From positions 1,248 through 42,530 of the forward strand of contig DHSB01000001.1 in the NCBI GenBank assembly GCA_002408385.1: a stretch of 41,283 nt of DNA, in the 5' to 3' direction. Below the pieces are notes generated by a model. It was not told the DNA's origin. It was given only the letters and a program-made list of their open reading frames with translations, and did no database searches. A program made the translations under genes and the position numbers. This stretch comes from Myxococcales bacterium UBA5297 (lineage in GTDB: Bacteria; Myxococcota; Myxococcia; Myxococcales; UBA5297). Below, piece after piece: positions 25,619 through 39,155 of this stretch (within the stretch, counting starts at the first letter, position 1; each line of letters begins with the position of its first letter).

Positions 25619-26122
25619 TTAGCTCTGCAGCTCCTGGACGTTGCGCCCGCGCATGGTCGCCATCTCGTCACGGCTCTTGAGCGACTGCAGGCCCTTGACC
25701 ACCGCCTTGACGACGTTGTGGGGGTTTCGGGTTCCCTGGCACTTGGTGAGGATGTCGCGAATGCCCGCGGCCTCCAGCACCGCGCGCACCGCGCCGCCGG
25801 CGATGACCCCGGTGCCCTCGAACGCCGGCTTGAGCAGCACGCGCCCGGCGCCAAAGTGGCCGAGGACCTCGTGCGGAATGGTGCTGCCCTCCAGCGGAAC
25901 GCTGAACAGGTTCTTCTTCGCCTGCTCGCCCCCCTTGCGGATGGCCTCGGGCACTTCGTTGGCCTTGCCCAGGCCCACGCCCACGTGACCGGCGCCGTCG
26001 CCGACGACGACAAGGGCCGAGAACGAGAAGCGCCGGCCGCCCTTGACGACCTTGGCCACGCGGTTGATGTGCACCACGCGGTCGGTCAGCTCCAGCTCAT
26101 TGGGATTGATCGGTGTCGCCAA
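25619..26122 (-). CDS. rpsE: 30S ribosomal protein uS5
   Basis: 167 residues from a TTG start ([17 protein letters not shown]...). GGAG lies seven bases upstream and the length matches the ~166-residue family norm. A longer in-frame start would add a 13-residue basic stretch overlapping the ribosome-binding site. The N-terminal double-stranded-RNA-like fold ([24 protein letters not shown]) and the C-terminal [20 protein letters not shown] and [18 protein letters not shown] are intact. uS5 lines the mRNA entry and affects fidelity. Confidence 0.97.
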   Translation of the reverse strand: MATPINPNELELTDRVVHINRVAKVVKGGRRFSFSALVVVGDGAGHVGVGLGKANEVPEAIRKGGEQAKKNLFSVPLEGSTIPHEVLGHFGAGRVLLKPAFEGTGVIAGGAVRAVLEAAGIRDILTKCQGTRNPHNVVKAVVKGLQSLKSRDEMATMRGRNVQELQS

Positions 26123-26189
26123 AGTACGTCTCCTTGCCTTTTTCGGCCGCCGGCACCCCAAGGGCCGCGCGCGCCGAGGCGATCGCTTC

Positions 26190-26558
26190 CTAGAACTCCA
26201 GACCGGCCTTGCGCGCCGCGTCCGCCACCGCCGAGATGCGCCCCTGGTACGGGAAGCCGTTGCGGTCGAAGACGACCGCCTTGATGCTGCCCTCGAGGCA
26301 CTTCTTGGCGATCAGGGCGCCTACCTTGGTCGCGACGTCGGTCTTCTTTGCCTTGTTCGCCTTCAACTCCTCGCGCAGCGCCTTGTCGAGGTCGCTCGCG
26401 TAGGCGAGGGTGCGGCCGGAGGTGTCGTCCACTACCTGGGCGTAGATGTGCTTGAGGCTCTTGTAGACCGTCAGCCGGGGCCGCTCCGGAGTGCCGGAGA
26501 CCTTGCGACGGATGCGCGCCTTGCGCTTGAGCCAGCTTTCGGTGGTCTTGCTCGTCAT
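26190..26558 (-). CDS. rplR: 50S ribosomal protein uL18
   Basis: 122 residues. uL18 binds 5S rRNA with uL5 and bL25 in the central protuberance. Signatures: [29 protein letters not shown], and the end [26 protein letters not shown]. Length and order (after rplF, before rpsE) are standard. Confidence 0.98.
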   Translation of the reverse strand: MTSKTTESWLKRKARIRRKVSGTPERPRLTVYKSLKHIYAQVVDDTSGRTLAYASDLDKALREELKANKAKKTDVATKVGALIAKKCLEGSIKAVVFDRNGFPYQGRISAVADAARKAGLEF

Positions 26559-26619
26559 AAGTTGAGCTCCTTCGAGCCGGGCGCAGGCCCGACTCGATGA
26601 GAAAAGTCCCGGTTCGGTG

Positions 26620-27159
26620 TCAGGCGACGCCCTGCTTGCCGACCTTGCGGCGCACCCTCTCGCCGGCGTACTGGATGCCCTTGCCCTTGTACGGCTCCAT
26701 CCGCTTGATCCCGCGGATCTGAGCGGCGGTCTGGCCCACCAGCGCCTTGTCGACCCCGCGCAGGATCACCCGCGTCTGCTTCTCCACCTCGCAGCTCACG
26801 CCCGCGGGCAGCACGAAGTCGACCGGGTGAGAGAACCCGACGCTCATGTTGAGCACTTGGCCCTTGACCTCGGCGCGGTAGCCGACGCCCTTGATCTCGA
26901 GCACGTCCTCGAACCCCTGGGTCACTCCGCGCACCGCGTTGCCGATCAGCGTGCGCGTCAGCCCGTGCAGCGACTTGGGCAGCCGCTCATCGTTGGGGCG
27001 GGTCACGACGACCTCACCACCCTCGACCACGACCTTGACCAGCGGATTGAGGGGGACCGCGAGCTTGCCCTTGGGCCCCTCGACGCGCACGGTGGAGCCG
27101 TCGACCGCCACCTTGACCTTATCGGGAATCTTGATTGGCATCTTGCCAATGCGAGACAT
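26620..27159 (-). CDS. rplF: 50S ribosomal protein uL6
   Basis: 179 residues, two homologous RNA-binding domains near the sarcin-ricin loop. The start is MSRIGKMPIKIPDKVKV. The central GYRAEVKGQVLNMSVGFSHPV and C-terminal IRGIKRMEPYKGKGIQYAGE signatures are intact. It follows rpsH by 33 bp. Nothing unusual. Confidence 0.98.
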   Translation of the reverse strand: MSRIGKMPIKIPDKVKVAVDGSTVRVEGPKGKLAVPLNPLVKVVVEGGEVVVTRPNDERLPKSLHGLTRTLIGNAVRGVTQGFEDVLEIKGVGYRAEVKGQVLNMSVGFSHPVDFVLPAGVSCEVEKQTRVILRGVDKALVGQTAAQIRGIKRMEPYKGKGIQYAGERVRRKVGKQGVA

Positions 27160-27192
27160 GTTCTTCCTCTTCTTCCTGCTCGCCCGAGGCGG

Positions 27193-27594
27193 CTAGTACA
27201 CGGTGCAGATCAGCTCGCCGCCGACCTTCTGCTTGCGGCACTCGCGATCGACCAGAATGCCCTTGGAGGTCGAGACGATGGCGATCCCCATCCCGTTGAG
27301 AACCCGCGGGATCTCGGCCGAAGGCACGTAGCGGCGCAGGCCCGGGCGGCTGACGCGCCGAATCTCGGTGATCGCCGGCTCGCGCAGCGGGCCGTACTTG
27401 AGCACCAAAGTGATCTCCCCGCTCTTCTTCTCCTCGCGGTGGAGGACCACGTCTCGAATGAAGCCCTCGTCCTTCAGGACGTTGGCGATACGCTCCTTAA
27501 GCTTGGAGCCGGGGAGCACTACTTTCTCGTGGCCCGCGCGCGAGGCATTGCGGATCCTGGTGAGCATGTCCCCAACAGGGTCGGTCATCGACAT
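27193..27594 (-). CDS. rpsH: 30S ribosomal protein uS8
   Basis: 133 residues. uS8 organises the central domain of 16S rRNA. Signatures: [15 protein letters not shown] at the N-terminus and the C-terminal RNA-binding [26 protein letters not shown]. In Escherichia coli S8 represses the spc operon by binding its mRNA near rplE; a comparable site was not identified here. Order rpsN-rpsH-rplF is standard. Confidence 0.98.
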   Translation of the reverse strand: MSMTDPVGDMLTRIRNASRAGHEKVVLPGSKLKERIANVLKDEGFIRDVVLHREEKKSGEITLVLKYGPLREPAITEIRRVSRPGLRRYVPSAEIPRVLNGMGIAIVSTSKGILVDRECRKQKVGGELICTVY

Positions 27595-27702
27595 GGTTCG
27601 TTCCTCATAAAAAGGTACTCTTTGCCGTCAGGGCCGGCGCAACAGGCGCGCCCGCACCGGGGCCGTTGGCTCTTCGCCGACCCTGCACAGGGGCGCCGAC
27701 GG

Positions 27703-27888
27703 CTACCAGGACGACTTGATCGTTCCGGTGATCTCGCCCTTCAGCGCCCGGTCCCGGAAGCAGATGCGGCACATCTGGAACTTGCGCAGGAAGGCGCGCG
27801 GCCGACCACACAGCGGGCAGCGGTTGTAATTGCGCACGCCGAACTTCTGCTTGCGCTTGGCCTGGGCGACTTTAGAAAGCTTTGCCAT
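27703..27888 (-). CDS. rpsN: 30S ribosomal protein uS14, zinc-binding type Z
   Basis: 61 residues, the short zinc form: CPLC and CRIC (C24-x2-C27, C40-x2-C43) flank FLRKFQ, ending [11 protein letters not shown]. uS14 sits in the 30S head. A good promoter and a 9-bp hairpin lie in the 123-bp gap before it. Confidence 0.98.
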   Translation of the reverse strand: MAKLSKVAQAKRKQKFGVRNYNRCPLCGRPRAFLRKFQMCRICFRDRALKGEITGTIKSSW

Positions 27889-27942
27889 CGTATCTCTCGT
27901 ACTTCGCTATCCTGATGTCCGATTTCAGAACAAGGGCGCGGG

Positions 27943-27971
27943 GATATACAGCAGGCCCCGCGCCTTTGCAA
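27943..27971 (-). promoter_or_regulatory. Putative internal sigma70 promoter before rpsN, with hairpin
   Basis: On the minus strand TTGCAA (27966-27971) and TATATC (27943-27948) are 17 bp apart. The layout matches the infA promoter, including the same -35 hexamer. The two boxes overlap a perfect 9-bp inverted repeat (GGCGCGGGG 27935-27943, CCCCGCGCC 27956-27964), which would form a hairpin in read-through mRNA. Confidence 0.5.
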
Positions 27972-28011
27972 GCGTGCGCAAGGGCCTTGAGCGCGCCCGG
28001 CGACCTGTCCG

Positions 28012-28746
28012 TCAACTGCGGAACGGCATCCCGATCGCGCGCAGCATCGCGCGTCCGTGCTCGTCGTTCTCGGCGGTGGTCACGATGCTGATATTCAGCC
28101 CCTTGATCTTCTCGATTTCGTCGTAGTTGATTTCGGGGAAGATGATCTGCTCGCGCACGCCCAGGGTGTAGTTTCCCCGGCCGTCAAAGGCCTTGGGCGA
28201 GACGCCCTTGAAGTCGCGCACGCGCGGCAGGGCGACGTTGACCAAGCGGTCGAGAAACTCCCAGGCCCGATCGTTGCGCAGGGTGACCATCGCGCCGATC
28301 TGCTGGCCGGCGCGCAGCTTGAAGTTGGAGATGGCCTTGCGGGCGCGGGTGATGACCGGCTTCTGACCGGTGATCGCCGCCATCTGGGCCATCGCGCCGT
28401 CGAGCATCTTCGGGTTGGTCAGCGCCTCGCCCATTCCCATGTTCACCACGACCTTGGTCAGCCGCGGCACCTGCATCGGATTGTCGACCCCGAGCTCCTT
28501 CATCAGCGCGGGCAGAAGCTCCTTCTGGAACCGCACGCGCAGCCGCGCGGGCCCCTTCTTCTGCTCGGCCATCCCCTCGGCCGCAAGCTCATAGCCAAAC
28601 TCGCTCTTCTTGCCCTTGCCCTTGCCCTTGGCCGCCTTCTCACCACCCTTGCCGGGCTTGGCCTGGCCCTTGCCCGGCTTCTCGCCACCCTTGGCCGCCT
28701 TCTTCTCGGTCTTTTCCCCTTTGGCGCCTTCCTTCTTCTCTGCCAT
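28012..28746 (-). CDS. rplE: 50S ribosomal protein uL5 with basic N-terminal extension
   Basis: 244 residues; the usual length is about 180. uL5 binds 5S rRNA and the P-site tRNA elbow. The canonical part begins near residue 67 ([19 protein letters not shown]) and is complete: [46 protein letters not shown]. Residues 1-58 are low-complexity Lys/Gly/Glu ([17 protein letters not shown]). The first ATG has CAGGAGAG upstream. An internal ATG at residue 59 would give a 186-residue protein, but its only ribosome-binding candidate abuts the codon. I therefore favour the long form. Confidence 0.95.
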   Translation of the reverse strand: MAEKKEGAKGEKTEKKAAKGGEKPGKGQAKPGKGGEKAAKGKGKGKKSEFGYELAAEGMAEQKKGPARLRVRFQKELLPALMKELGVDNPMQVPRLTKVVVNMGMGEALTNPKMLDGAMAQMAAITGQKPVITRARKAISNFKLRAGQQIGAMVTLRNDRAWEFLDRLVNVALPRVRDFKGVSPKAFDGRGNYTLGVREQIIFPEINYDEIEKIKGLNISIVTTAENDEHGRAMLRAIGMPFRS

Positions 28747-28834
28747 CTTGCGCTCTCCTGCTTCGGAAGGGCCTGTCGCGCCCCGCCGATCAGATGTCTC
28801 CGGCGGGCGGCCGCGGCCGCCCGTAGAATTGCGG

Positions 28835-29197
28835 CTACTTGCGATCGACCTGTTCGTTGCACTTCTTGCAGTAGCGGACGTTCCTCGTGCCCTTCTCGCC
28901 GCCGATCTCCACCGAGCGCATGCCAACGCGCGTCGGCTTGTCGCAGCTTGGGCAGACGAGCTGCACGTTAGCCAAGGTGATCGTGCCCACCTGCTCGATG
29001 CGGCCGCCTTCGGGGAACTTCTGGCTGCGGCCGCGCTTGAGGTGCTTGGTCACCGTGCGCAGGCCCTCGACGCGCACCCGCTCCTTGCCGTGCAGCACCT
29101 CGATAACCTTGCCGCGCGGCTTCTTGCCGGTGCCGCGCATCTGGGCGGCCTCCTTGCCCTTCATCAGCTGCACCGTATCGCCCTTCTTGATGTGCAT
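28835..29197 (-). CDS. rplX: 50S ribosomal protein uL24
   Basis: 120 residues. uL24 is an assembly initiator at the tunnel exit. The KOW motif is at the N-terminus ([30 protein letters not shown]). The C-terminal half carries a CPSC...CKKC zinc ribbon ([22 protein letters not shown]). Slightly longer than the ~105-residue standard. It follows rplN by 52 bp. Confidence 0.97.
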   Translation of the reverse strand: MHIKKGDTVQLMKGKEAAQMRGTGKKPRGKVIEVLHGKERVRVEGLRTVTKHLKRGRSQKFPEGGRIEQVGTITLANVQLVCPSCDKPTRVGMRSVEIGGEKGTRNVRYCKKCNEQVDRK

Positions 29198-29249
29198 GGC
29201 GCTCTACCTTCGAGTAAGTCTTGGTGTAATCCCCCCCCGGCCCCGCCCT

Positions 29250-29618
29250 CTAGAGGACTTCGGGCGCGAGGGAGATGATCTTCATGAACTTCTTGCCGCG
29301 CAGCTCGCGGGCGACCGGCCCGAAGATGCGCGTGCCGATAGGCTCGAGGTCCTTGTTGATGAGGACCGCGGCGTTGCCGTCGAAGCGGATGTAGCTGCCG
29401 TCGGCGCGGGCGATCTCCTTTGCCGTGCGCACGATGACTGCGCGGGCGACATCGCCCTTCTTGACCTTGGCGTTCGGAATCGCCTCCTTGATGGCGACCA
29501 CGATCACGTCCCCGATCGAGGCGAACCTACGCTTCGAGCCGCCGAGGACCTTGACGCAGGCCACCCTCTTGGCTCCCGAGTTGTCGGCTACATCAAGCTC
29601 GGTGGTCATCTGAATCAT
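29250..29618 (-). CDS. rplN: 50S ribosomal protein uL14
   Basis: 122 residues, exactly the family length from the ATG of [23 protein letters not shown] precedes it. Other blocks: [52 protein letters not shown]. uL14 contacts bL19 and forms an intersubunit bridge. It opens the spc block. Two tandem stem-loops lie in the 100-bp gap after rpsQ. Confidence 0.98.
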   Translation of the reverse strand: MIQMTTELDVADNSGAKRVACVKVLGGSKRRFASIGDVIVVAIKEAIPNAKVKKGDVARAVIVRTAKEIARADGSYIRFDGNAAVLINKDLEPIGTRIFGPVARELRGKKFMKIISLAPEVL

Positions 29619-29635
29619 GGAAAACCCCTTGGTAT

Positions 29636-29700
29636 CGCGCCGCTCTTCTCCTCTCAAGGGAGAGCAGCGCGAATGCGTTGGCCCGCCTGCCGCGCGGGCC
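29636..29700 (-). promoter_or_regulatory. Tandem stem-loops at the S10-spc boundary
   Basis: After rpsQ, GGCCCGC/GCGGGCC (29680-29686 with 29694-29700) forms a 7-bp stem. It is followed by an 11-bp stem with one wobble pair (29636-29646 with 29661-29671). In minus direction the second hairpin is followed by ATACCAAGGGGTTTT, which includes the rplN ribosome-binding site. Partial attenuation or mRNA processing between the blocks is a reasonable guess. Confidence 0.45.
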
Positions 29701-29718
29701 TACGCGTCGGTCAACGGT

Positions 29719-30036
29719 TTAGGCCTGCGCGGCCTTGCGCACGGTCTCGACCACGCGCCAGCGCTTGTCCTTTGAGCCCGGGCGAGTCTCGACGATGCGG
29801 ACGATGTCGCCCTCGGCGATCGTCGGGCTCTTCGGGTAGTCGTGCGCCTCGACGTGCGCCTTGTACTTGACCGCCCGGAGGACGTACTTGCCGTACATCG
29901 GGTGCTTGACGCGCCGCTGCACCCGAACGACCACCGTCTTCTGCATCTTGTTGCTGGTGACCACGCCGATGCGCGTCTTGGGCCGGCCGCGCGCCGCAAC
30001 CGTCTTCTCGGGGGTCGCCTTGACCTCTTCTGCCAT
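29719..30036 (-). CDS. rpsQ: 30S ribosomal protein uS17
   Basis: 105 residues. OB-fold 16S rRNA-binding protein: [30 protein letters not shown], then KAHVEAHDY and [22 protein letters not shown]. The N-terminus has about 18 extra residues ([19 protein letters not shown]). Last gene of the S10 block. Confidence 0.98.
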   Translation of the reverse strand: MAEEVKATPEKTVAARGRPKTRIGVVTSNKMQKTVVVRVQRRVKHPMYGKYVLRAVKYKAHVEAHDYPKSPTIAEGDIVRIVETRPGSKDKRWRVVETVRKAAQA

Positions 30037-30115
30037 GATTCATCTCCGTTGCGTGCCTCGGGCTCGCCTTACCCTTTCGGTCGACGAGCGAGGACTGACT
30101 GCATCAGGCCTTCTT

Positions 30116-30319
30116 CTACTCGACCGCGAGCTGTTCCTTCTCGCGCAGCACGGTGAGGACGCGGGCGAGGTCCTTGCGGCTCTTGGGCAGAATCGCAGAC
30201 GACTCGAGCGCACCGGTGCGGTGCTTGATACGCAGGTTGAACAGGTTCTCGCGCAATTCGGCGGCGCGTCGGCGCAGCTCCTCGACGCTCAGATCGCGCA
30301 TTTCCTTTGCCGTCGCCAT
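30116..30319 (-). CDS. rpmC: 50S ribosomal protein uL29
   Basis: 67 residues: [33 protein letters not shown], then KSRKDLARVLTVLREKE. This is the two-helix protein at the tunnel exit that forms the docking site for SRP and trigger factor with uL23. Its ATG overlaps the rplP stop (TGATG), so translation is coupled. Confidence 0.98.
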   Translation of the reverse strand: MATAKEMRDLSVEELRRRAAELRENLFNLRIKHRTGALESSAILPKSRKDLARVLTVLREKEQLAVE

Positions 30320-30738
30320 CAGATCGACTCCTCCTCACGGGTCACGATGCGGGTCGCTATCGGCAGCTTGAACTGCGCAAGGCGCAGCGCCTCCTGTGCG
30401 AGTTCGGGGGCAACGCCCTGCAACTCGAACATGATGCGTCCGGGCTTGACCACCGCGACGTAGTACTCGACCGAGCCCTTGCCGGTTCCCTGGCGGGTCT
30501 CGGCCGGCTTCTTTGTGATCGGCTTGTCGGGGAAGATGCGAATCCAAAGCTTGCCACCGCGTTTGACATGGCGGGTTAGCGCCACGCGGCTCGCCTCGAT
30601 CTGGCGCGAGGTGATCCAGCCTGGCTCGGTCGCCATCAGGCCGATCTCGCCGAAGTTGAGCTCATTGCCGCGAGTGGCCTGCCCCTTGAGCCGGCCCTTC
30701 ATCATCTTGCGATACTTCGTGCGTGCGGGTTGCAGCAT
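30319..30738 (-). CDS. rplP: 50S ribosomal protein uL16
   Basis: 139 residues, normal length, start at [16 protein letters not shown]. Further signatures: [62 protein letters not shown]. uL16 positions A- and P-site tRNA. It overlaps rpmC by one base. Confidence 0.98.
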   Translation of the reverse strand: MLQPARTKYRKMMKGRLKGQATRGNELNFGEIGLMATEPGWITSRQIEASRVALTRHVKRGGKLWIRIFPDKPITKKPAETRQGTGKGSVEYYVAVVKPGRIMFELQGVAPELAQEALRLAQFKLPIATRIVTREEESI

Positions 30739-30807
30739 GTTTCGAGTGCTCCTGGAGCGGGGCCCTGACGGCCCCTGCCCCACCAAGGCGTCAAAACCGG
30801 GGTGCCC

Positions 30808-31476
30808 TTACGCAGGGCGGGACGCGGCCGTCGTGGCGACACCCTTGCCGCGGGGCAGCACCTCGCCGCGGAAGATCCACACCTTCACGCCGATGGTGCC
30901 GTAGGTCGTCCTGGCAATCGCGTAGCCGTAGTCGATGTCCGCGCGCAGGGTGTGCAGAGGAACCCGGCCCTCGCGGTACCACTCGTAGCGCGACATCTCC
31001 GCGCCCCCGAGCCGTCCAGAGCAAGCGACGCGGATGCCCTTGGCGCCGAACTTGATGGCGGTCTGCACGCCCTTTTTCATCGCGCGCCGGAAGGCAATGC
31101 GCCGCTCGAGCTGCGTGGCGATGTTCTCGGCGACGAGCTGAGCGTCGGTCTCGGCCTTGCGCACCTCGACGATGTTCAGGAAGACTTCGTTCGTCGTCAG
31201 CCGCTGCAGGTCCTTCTTGACGGTCTCGATCCCGGCGCCGCGCTTGCCGATCACGATGCCCGGCCGTGCGGTGTGAACGTTGACCTTGACCTTGTTGGCC
31301 GCCCGCTCGATCTCAACCTTGCTGATGCCCGCGTGGCCGAGGCTCTTCTTGACATGGCCCCGAAGAGCGATGTCCTCGTGGAGCCATTTCGCGTAGTTCT
31401 TCTCCTCGTACCATTTCGAGTCCCAGCTCTTGATGACTCCGAGGCGGAAGCCGACGGGATGGACTTTCTGACCCAA
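30808..31476 (-). CDS. rpsC: 30S ribosomal protein uS3
   Basis: 222 residues. [16 protein letters not shown] start; KH domain with GKRGAGIE ([15 protein letters not shown]); C-terminal domain with [58 protein letters not shown]. uS3 lines the mRNA entry and contributes helicase activity. Length is normal. It lies between rplV and rplP. Confidence 0.98.
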   Translation of the reverse strand: MGQKVHPVGFRLGVIKSWDSKWYEEKNYAKWLHEDIALRGHVKKSLGHAGISKVEIERAANKVKVNVHTARPGIVIGKRGAGIETVKKDLQRLTTNEVFLNIVEVRKAETDAQLVAENIATQLERRIAFRRAMKKGVQTAIKFGAKGIRVACSGRLGGAEMSRYEWYREGRVPLHTLRADIDYGYAIARTTYGTIGVKVWIFRGEVLPRGKGVATTAASRPA

Positions 31477-31525
31477 GGTGCTTCTCCTTGCGCGGGGCCG
31501 CCCCCGGGCGGCCCAAAACGAATCT

Positions 31526-31864
31526 TTACCGATCCGACAGAACCACGGTCACGTGGCTCGTCTTCTTATTGACCCGGGTCGCCCGCCCCATCGCCCGCGC
31601 CAGGAACCGACGCAACGCCGGGCCTTGGTCGACATAGATCGTCTTGACGAAGAGGCGATCGACATCGACCTGTCCCTTGCTGAGGTCTTCGGCGTTGGCG
31701 ATGGCCGAGCGCAACAGCTTCTCGACCGGCTGGGCAGCCGCCTTGGGCGTGTAGCGCAGGACGGCCAGGGCCTTGCCGACGGGCTGACCGCGGATCAGAT
31801 CCGCGATGAGGCGCACCTTCCGAGGTGCAATGCGCAGGTGGCGAAGTCGAGCTGAGCTCTGCAT
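31526..31864 (-). CDS. rplV: 50S ribosomal protein uL22
   Basis: 112 residues from the ATG of [19 protein letters not shown], with GGAG six bases upstream. The frame runs open far upstream antisense to nothing conserved, so this start is chosen by homology and length. The tail has the beta-hairpin region that reaches the exit-tunnel constriction: [34 protein letters not shown]. Confidence 0.98.
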   Translation of the reverse strand: MQSSARLRHLRIAPRKVRLIADLIRGQPVGKALAVLRYTPKAAAQPVEKLLRSAIANAEDLSKGQVDVDRLFVKTIYVDQGPALRRFLARAMGRATRVNKKTSHVTVVLSDR

Positions 31865-31895
31865 GTGTGTCTCCGTTCTCTTCCTAGCGGCCCAA

Positions 31896-32183
31896 CTACT
31901 TGCCCGCGACCCTGACCTTCTTCTCGCCCGAATGGCCGTGGAAGGTGCGGGTCGGAGCGAACTCGCCGAGCTTGTGGCCGACCATGTTCTCGGTGACGAA
32001 CACGGCGACGAACTTGCGGCCGTTGTGCACCATGAAGGTGCAGCCCACGAACTCCGGCAAAATCGTCGAGCGCCGGCTCCAGGTCTTGATCGTCTTGTTC
32101 TTGGCGTTCGTCCGGGTAAACTCCTCGACCTTCTGGACGAGGTGCTTGTCGGCGAACGGGCCCTTCTTGAGCGAACGCGCCAT
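31896..32183 (-). CDS. rpsS: 30S ribosomal protein uS19
   Basis: 95 residues: [71 protein letters not shown]. This is the head protein that contacts uS13 and the A-site finger. Standard in length and order. Confidence 0.98.
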   Translation of the reverse strand: MARSLKKGPFADKHLVQKVEEFTRTNAKNKTIKTWSRRSTILPEFVGCTFMVHNGRKFVAVFVTENMVGHKLGEFAPTRTFHGHSGEKKVRVAGK

Positions 32184-32235
32184 TTGCTTTCTTCCTTGCT
32201 CTGCCCGCCATCAAAAGCGGCGGGCCGAATCCTAG

Positions 32236-33084
<849 letters not shown>

Positions 33085-33132
33085 GGTCGTCCTCTCGGGC
33101 TTGCCGGGCGCAGCCATAGCGCCCCGGGAACC

Positions 33133-33420
33133 TTAGGCGGTTTCGAACAGGTCGATGGTCTGGCCTTCCTTGAGGGTGACCACCGCGCGCTTCCAGTTGG
33201 GCCGCTGACCGAAGGTGCGCCCGATGCGCTTCTTCTTGCCGCGGTGGATGGAGGTTCGCACCTCCGTCACGTTGACCTTGAACAGCTTCTCGATTGCGTG
33301 GCGGATCTCGGTCTTGTTGGCGCGCCGGTCCACCAGGAAGCTGTACTGCTCGAGCTGCTCGCGCGCCTGGTCGAGCTTCTCGGTGATGATCGGGCCCTTG
33401 ATGATGTCGGTGAGGTTCAT
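33133..33420 (-). CDS. rplW: 50S ribosomal protein uL23
   Basis: 95 residues: [58 protein letters not shown]. uL23 forms the tunnel-exit docking site for trigger factor and SRP. The ATG overlaps the rplD stop (TGATG); a GTG one codon upstream is possible. The coupling supports co-regulation with uL4. Confidence 0.97.
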   Translation of the reverse strand: MNLTDIIKGPIITEKLDQAREQLEQYSFLVDRRANKTEIRHAIEKLFKVNVTEVRTSIHRGKKKRIGRTFGQRPNWKRAVVTLKEGQTIDLFETA

Positions 33421-34064
33421 CACGGCGCCAGCACTCCTTCCAGCTGCTTGGCCGCGGCCGCGGTCAAGACGAGCGTTTGGTGCCGCAGGATGCTCTCGAG
33501 GTTGAGACCCTCCGGCGCGAGCACATCGAAGGCATCCAGGTTACGGATGCCGCGGTGCAGGTTCACGTTCTCGCGCGAATCGACCACCAGCGCCTCGGCG
33601 AGCTTGAGCCCGAAGAGCGTCTGGCCTGCGGCTTTGCTCAGGCGCTTGCGCCCCGGCTCGTCGGCCCCCTTCAGCTCGAAGCTGTCGAGGATGACCAGCT
33701 TGTTCTCGCGCGCCCGCTGCGACAGCGCCACCCGGAGCGCGCCGCGGCGAACCTCGCGCGGCGGCCGATAGGTGTAGTCGCGAGGCTTGGGGCCCATCGC
33801 CTTGCCGCCGCCCACCCAGTGCGAGGCACGGGTCGAGCCCTGGCGGGCCCTGCCGGTGTGCTTCTGCCTCCAGGGCTTCTTGCCGCCGCCGGAGACGAGC
33901 GAACTGTTTTTGACGGCCACCGTACCGGCACGCCGGTTGATGGCCTGGAACTTGGCGACCTCGTAGATCAGGTGCTCGTTGGGCACGGCCGAAAACACCG
34001 CGTCCGAAAGCTCGATCTCCGAGACCTTCTGTCCTTGTGTGTTGATGACGTCAAACCTTGCCAT
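33420..34064 (-). CDS. rplD: 50S ribosomal protein uL4
   Basis: 214 residues, bacterial uL4 with the extended loop that lines the exit tunnel: [48 protein letters not shown] precedes the ATG. In standard S10 operons rplC lies immediately upstream; here the upstream neighbour is rpsJ at 25 bp. In Escherichia coli L4 is the autogenous repressor of S10 through the leader before rpsJ; no such leader was recognised here. Confidence 0.97.
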   Translation of the reverse strand: MARFDVINTQGQKVSEIELSDAVFSAVPNEHLIYEVAKFQAINRRAGTVAVKNSSLVSGGGKKPWRQKHTGRARQGSTRASHWVGGGKAMGPKPRDYTYRPPREVRRGALRVALSQRARENKLVILDSFELKGADEPGRKRLSKAAGQTLFGLKLAEALVVDSRENVNLHRGIRNLDAFDVLAPEGLNLESILRHQTLVLTAAAAKQLEGVLAP

Positions 34065-34089
34065 AGCCGCCTCTCGTCAAAGTCCCGGG

Positions 34090-34398
34090 TTAGGACTTGA
34101 TCTCCACGTCGACCCCCGCCGACAGGTCGAGCTTCATCAGCGCGTCCAGCGTCTGCTGGGTCGGCTCGAGGATGTCGAGGAGCCGCTTGTGCGTGCGGAT
34201 CTCGAACTGCTCGCGGCTCTTCTTGTCGCCGTGCGGGCTACGCAGCACGGTGAACTTGTTGATCCGCGTGGGCAGCGGAATGGGACCGGCCACCTTGGCG
34301 CCAGTGCGCTTGGCCGTTTCCACGATCTCGCCGGCCGACTGGTCGAGCAGCTTGTGGTCGTACGCCTTCAGCCGAATACGGATCTTCTGGGTTGCCAT
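34090..34398 (-). CDS. rpsJ: 30S ribosomal protein uS10
   Basis: 102 residues: [41 protein letters not shown], then the head-binding loop [23 protein letters not shown]. Besides its 30S role, uS10 (NusE) joins the antitermination complex. It is the first gene of the S10 block, 153 bp after tuf. The usual next gene rplC is missing. Confidence 0.98.
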   Translation of the reverse strand: MATQKIRIRLKAYDHKLLDQSAGEIVETAKRTGAKVAGPIPLPTRINKFTVLRSPHGDKKSREQFEIRTHKRLLDILEPTQQTLDALMKLDLSAGVDVEIKS

Positions 34399-34502
34399 CT
34401 AGATGCCTCGGAACCGGGTGCTTGAACGGACCTGCCGGACAGTCCACCCGCTACTGCTTCTCGTTCTCGCCGGCGAACCGCCCGGCTTTTTTCGGCTGCG
34501 GA

Positions 34503-34531
34503 GAGGGGCCGGCGTTCAAAGCCGACCCCTC
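34503..34531 (-). promoter_or_regulatory. Stem-loop between tuf and rpsJ
   Basis: An 11-bp stem with one wobble pair (GAGGGGTCGGC against GCCGGCCCCTC in minus direction) and the loop TTTGAAC starts about 20 bases after the tuf stop. No U-tract follows. It could be a processing site or partial terminator separating the very abundant EF-Tu message from S10. Confidence 0.45.
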
Positions 34532-34551
34532 GAGGCCGTCAGCGAGATCGC

Positions 34552-35745
<1,194 letters not shown>

Positions 35746-35834
35746 ATCCTCGCTCCTCTTTCTTCCCTCTGGTTGGAAGCTCCTGTGCTACTCGATGTCC
35801 GACCCGCCCTTCGCCCGGGCTGCGGCCGGCTCTT

Positions 35835-37913
<2,079 letters not shown>

Positions 37914-38029
37914 CTGCATCTTCCTTGCGCTGCCCGGTAAGCGGCCTATTCCGCAAGCACCGAACGGCGAACGGCGACGAACCCGATTCGCTCGTGTCAA
38001 AGAACACGAACAGCGACTGCTTCAAACCC

Positions 38030-38102
38030 GGAGGCAACCACCCGGCTGCCTCCTTTCCAACAAAGCGAGCGGCTTCTAGCAAATACCGCTCACCCTTGTC
38101 AA
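38030..38102 (-). promoter_or_regulatory. Putative internal promoter and leader hairpin before fusA
   Basis: On the minus strand a perfect -35 TTGACA (38097-38102) is followed 18 bp later by TAGAAG (38073-38078), a weaker -10. Downstream a 7-bp stem GGAGGCA/TGCCTCC (38030-38036 with 38047-38053) lies in the ~160-base leader before fusA. It would allow fusA-tuf to be expressed apart from rpsL-rpsG. Confidence 0.45.
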
Positions 38103-38184
38103 GCCCGCCGATAACGCCTGGAAAGGACTGCGCTATTTTCTGCAGACACGTGGCGTCCGCGACGAGCGCCTCGAACCGCAGCAG

Positions 38185-38655
38185 CTACCAGCGATAGTGC
38201 GCAAAGGCCTTGTTGGCCTCGGCCATCTTGTGAGTGTCTTCGCGCTTCTTGACCGCGTTGCCGCGGTTGTTCGCCGCGTCGAGGATCTCTCCGGCGAGCT
38301 TCTCGCGCATCGTTTTCTCGCCGCGCGCGCGCGAATACCCAATGAGCCAGCGCATGCCGAGCGCAACCCTGCGGTCCTGACGCACCTCCACAGGAACCTG
38401 GTAGGTCGCACCACCGACCCGCCGGCTCTTCACCTCGATGATCGGCTTGATGTTCTCAAGGGCCTTCTTGAACACCTTGAGTGGCTCGTCCTTGGTCCGA
38501 TCCTGGATCAAATCGAGCGCGCCGTAGCAGATAGCCTCCGCGGTCGACCTCTTGCCCTTGCGCATGAGGTTGTTGATGAACTTGGTGACCAACCGATCTT
38601 GATACTTCGGATCGGGGAGGATCTTACGCTTCTGTACTTCACGGCGACGAGGCAT
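38185..38655 (-). CDS. rpsG: 30S ribosomal protein uS7
   Basis: 156 residues: [59 protein letters not shown], ending KAFAHYRW. uS7 nucleates assembly of the 30S head. Normal length, 47 bp after rpsL. Confidence 0.98.
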   Translation of the reverse strand: MPRRREVQKRKILPDPKYQDRLVTKFINNLMRKGKRSTAEAICYGALDLIQDRTKDEPLKVFKKALENIKPIIEVKSRRVGGATYQVPVEVRQDRRVALGMRWLIGYSRARGEKTMREKLAGEILDAANNRGNAVKKREDTHKMAEANKAFAHYRW

Positions 38656-38702
38656 CGTTCGTTCCTATCTAGCGGGCAAGCTGCTCGCCCTTTTGAAGAC
38701 TG

Positions 38703-39074
38703 CTACCCAGTACGCTTGGCGCCGTACTTGGATCGGCTCTGCTTGCGCCCCTGAACGCCAACCGAGTCGAGCGTTCCGCGGACGATGTGGTACCGCACGC
38801 CCGGCAAGTCCTTCACACGGCCACCGCGAATCATGACGACCGAGTGCTCCTGCAGATTGTGACCGACGCCGGGAATGTAGCTGGTCACTTCAATCTGATT
38901 CGTCAGGCGCACGCGGGCCACCTTGCGAAGAGCCGAGTTGGGCTTCTTCGGAGTGGTCGTATATACGCGGGTGCAGACACCACGGCGCTGCGGGCTCTGC
39001 TGAAGGGCAGGGCTCTTGGTCCGCGTCTTGAGCTGAGTGCGGCCTTTTCGCACCAACTGAGCAATCGTAGGCAT
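38703..39074 (-). CDS. rpsL: 30S ribosomal protein uS12
   Basis: 123 residues, starting [12 protein letters not shown]. The decoding-centre loops [19 protein letters not shown] and [16 protein letters not shown] carry the Lys residues whose mutation gives streptomycin resistance, and both are wild-type-like (PKKPNSA and PGVRYH). First gene of the str block, about 75 bases downstream of a near-consensus promoter. Confidence 0.98.
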   Translation of the reverse strand: MPTIAQLVRKGRTQLKTRTKSPALQQSPQRRGVCTRVYTTTPKKPNSALRKVARVRLTNQIEVTSYIPGVGHNLQEHSVVMIRGGRVKDLPGVRYHIVRGTLDSVGVQGRKQSRSKYGAKRTG

Positions 39075-39155
39075 TCTTCTTCTTCCGTTCACACAGGGCC
39101 ACCCCCACAGGCTTCCGGGGAGGCGGCAGATTGTCCGCTACCGAAAAGGTCGCAC

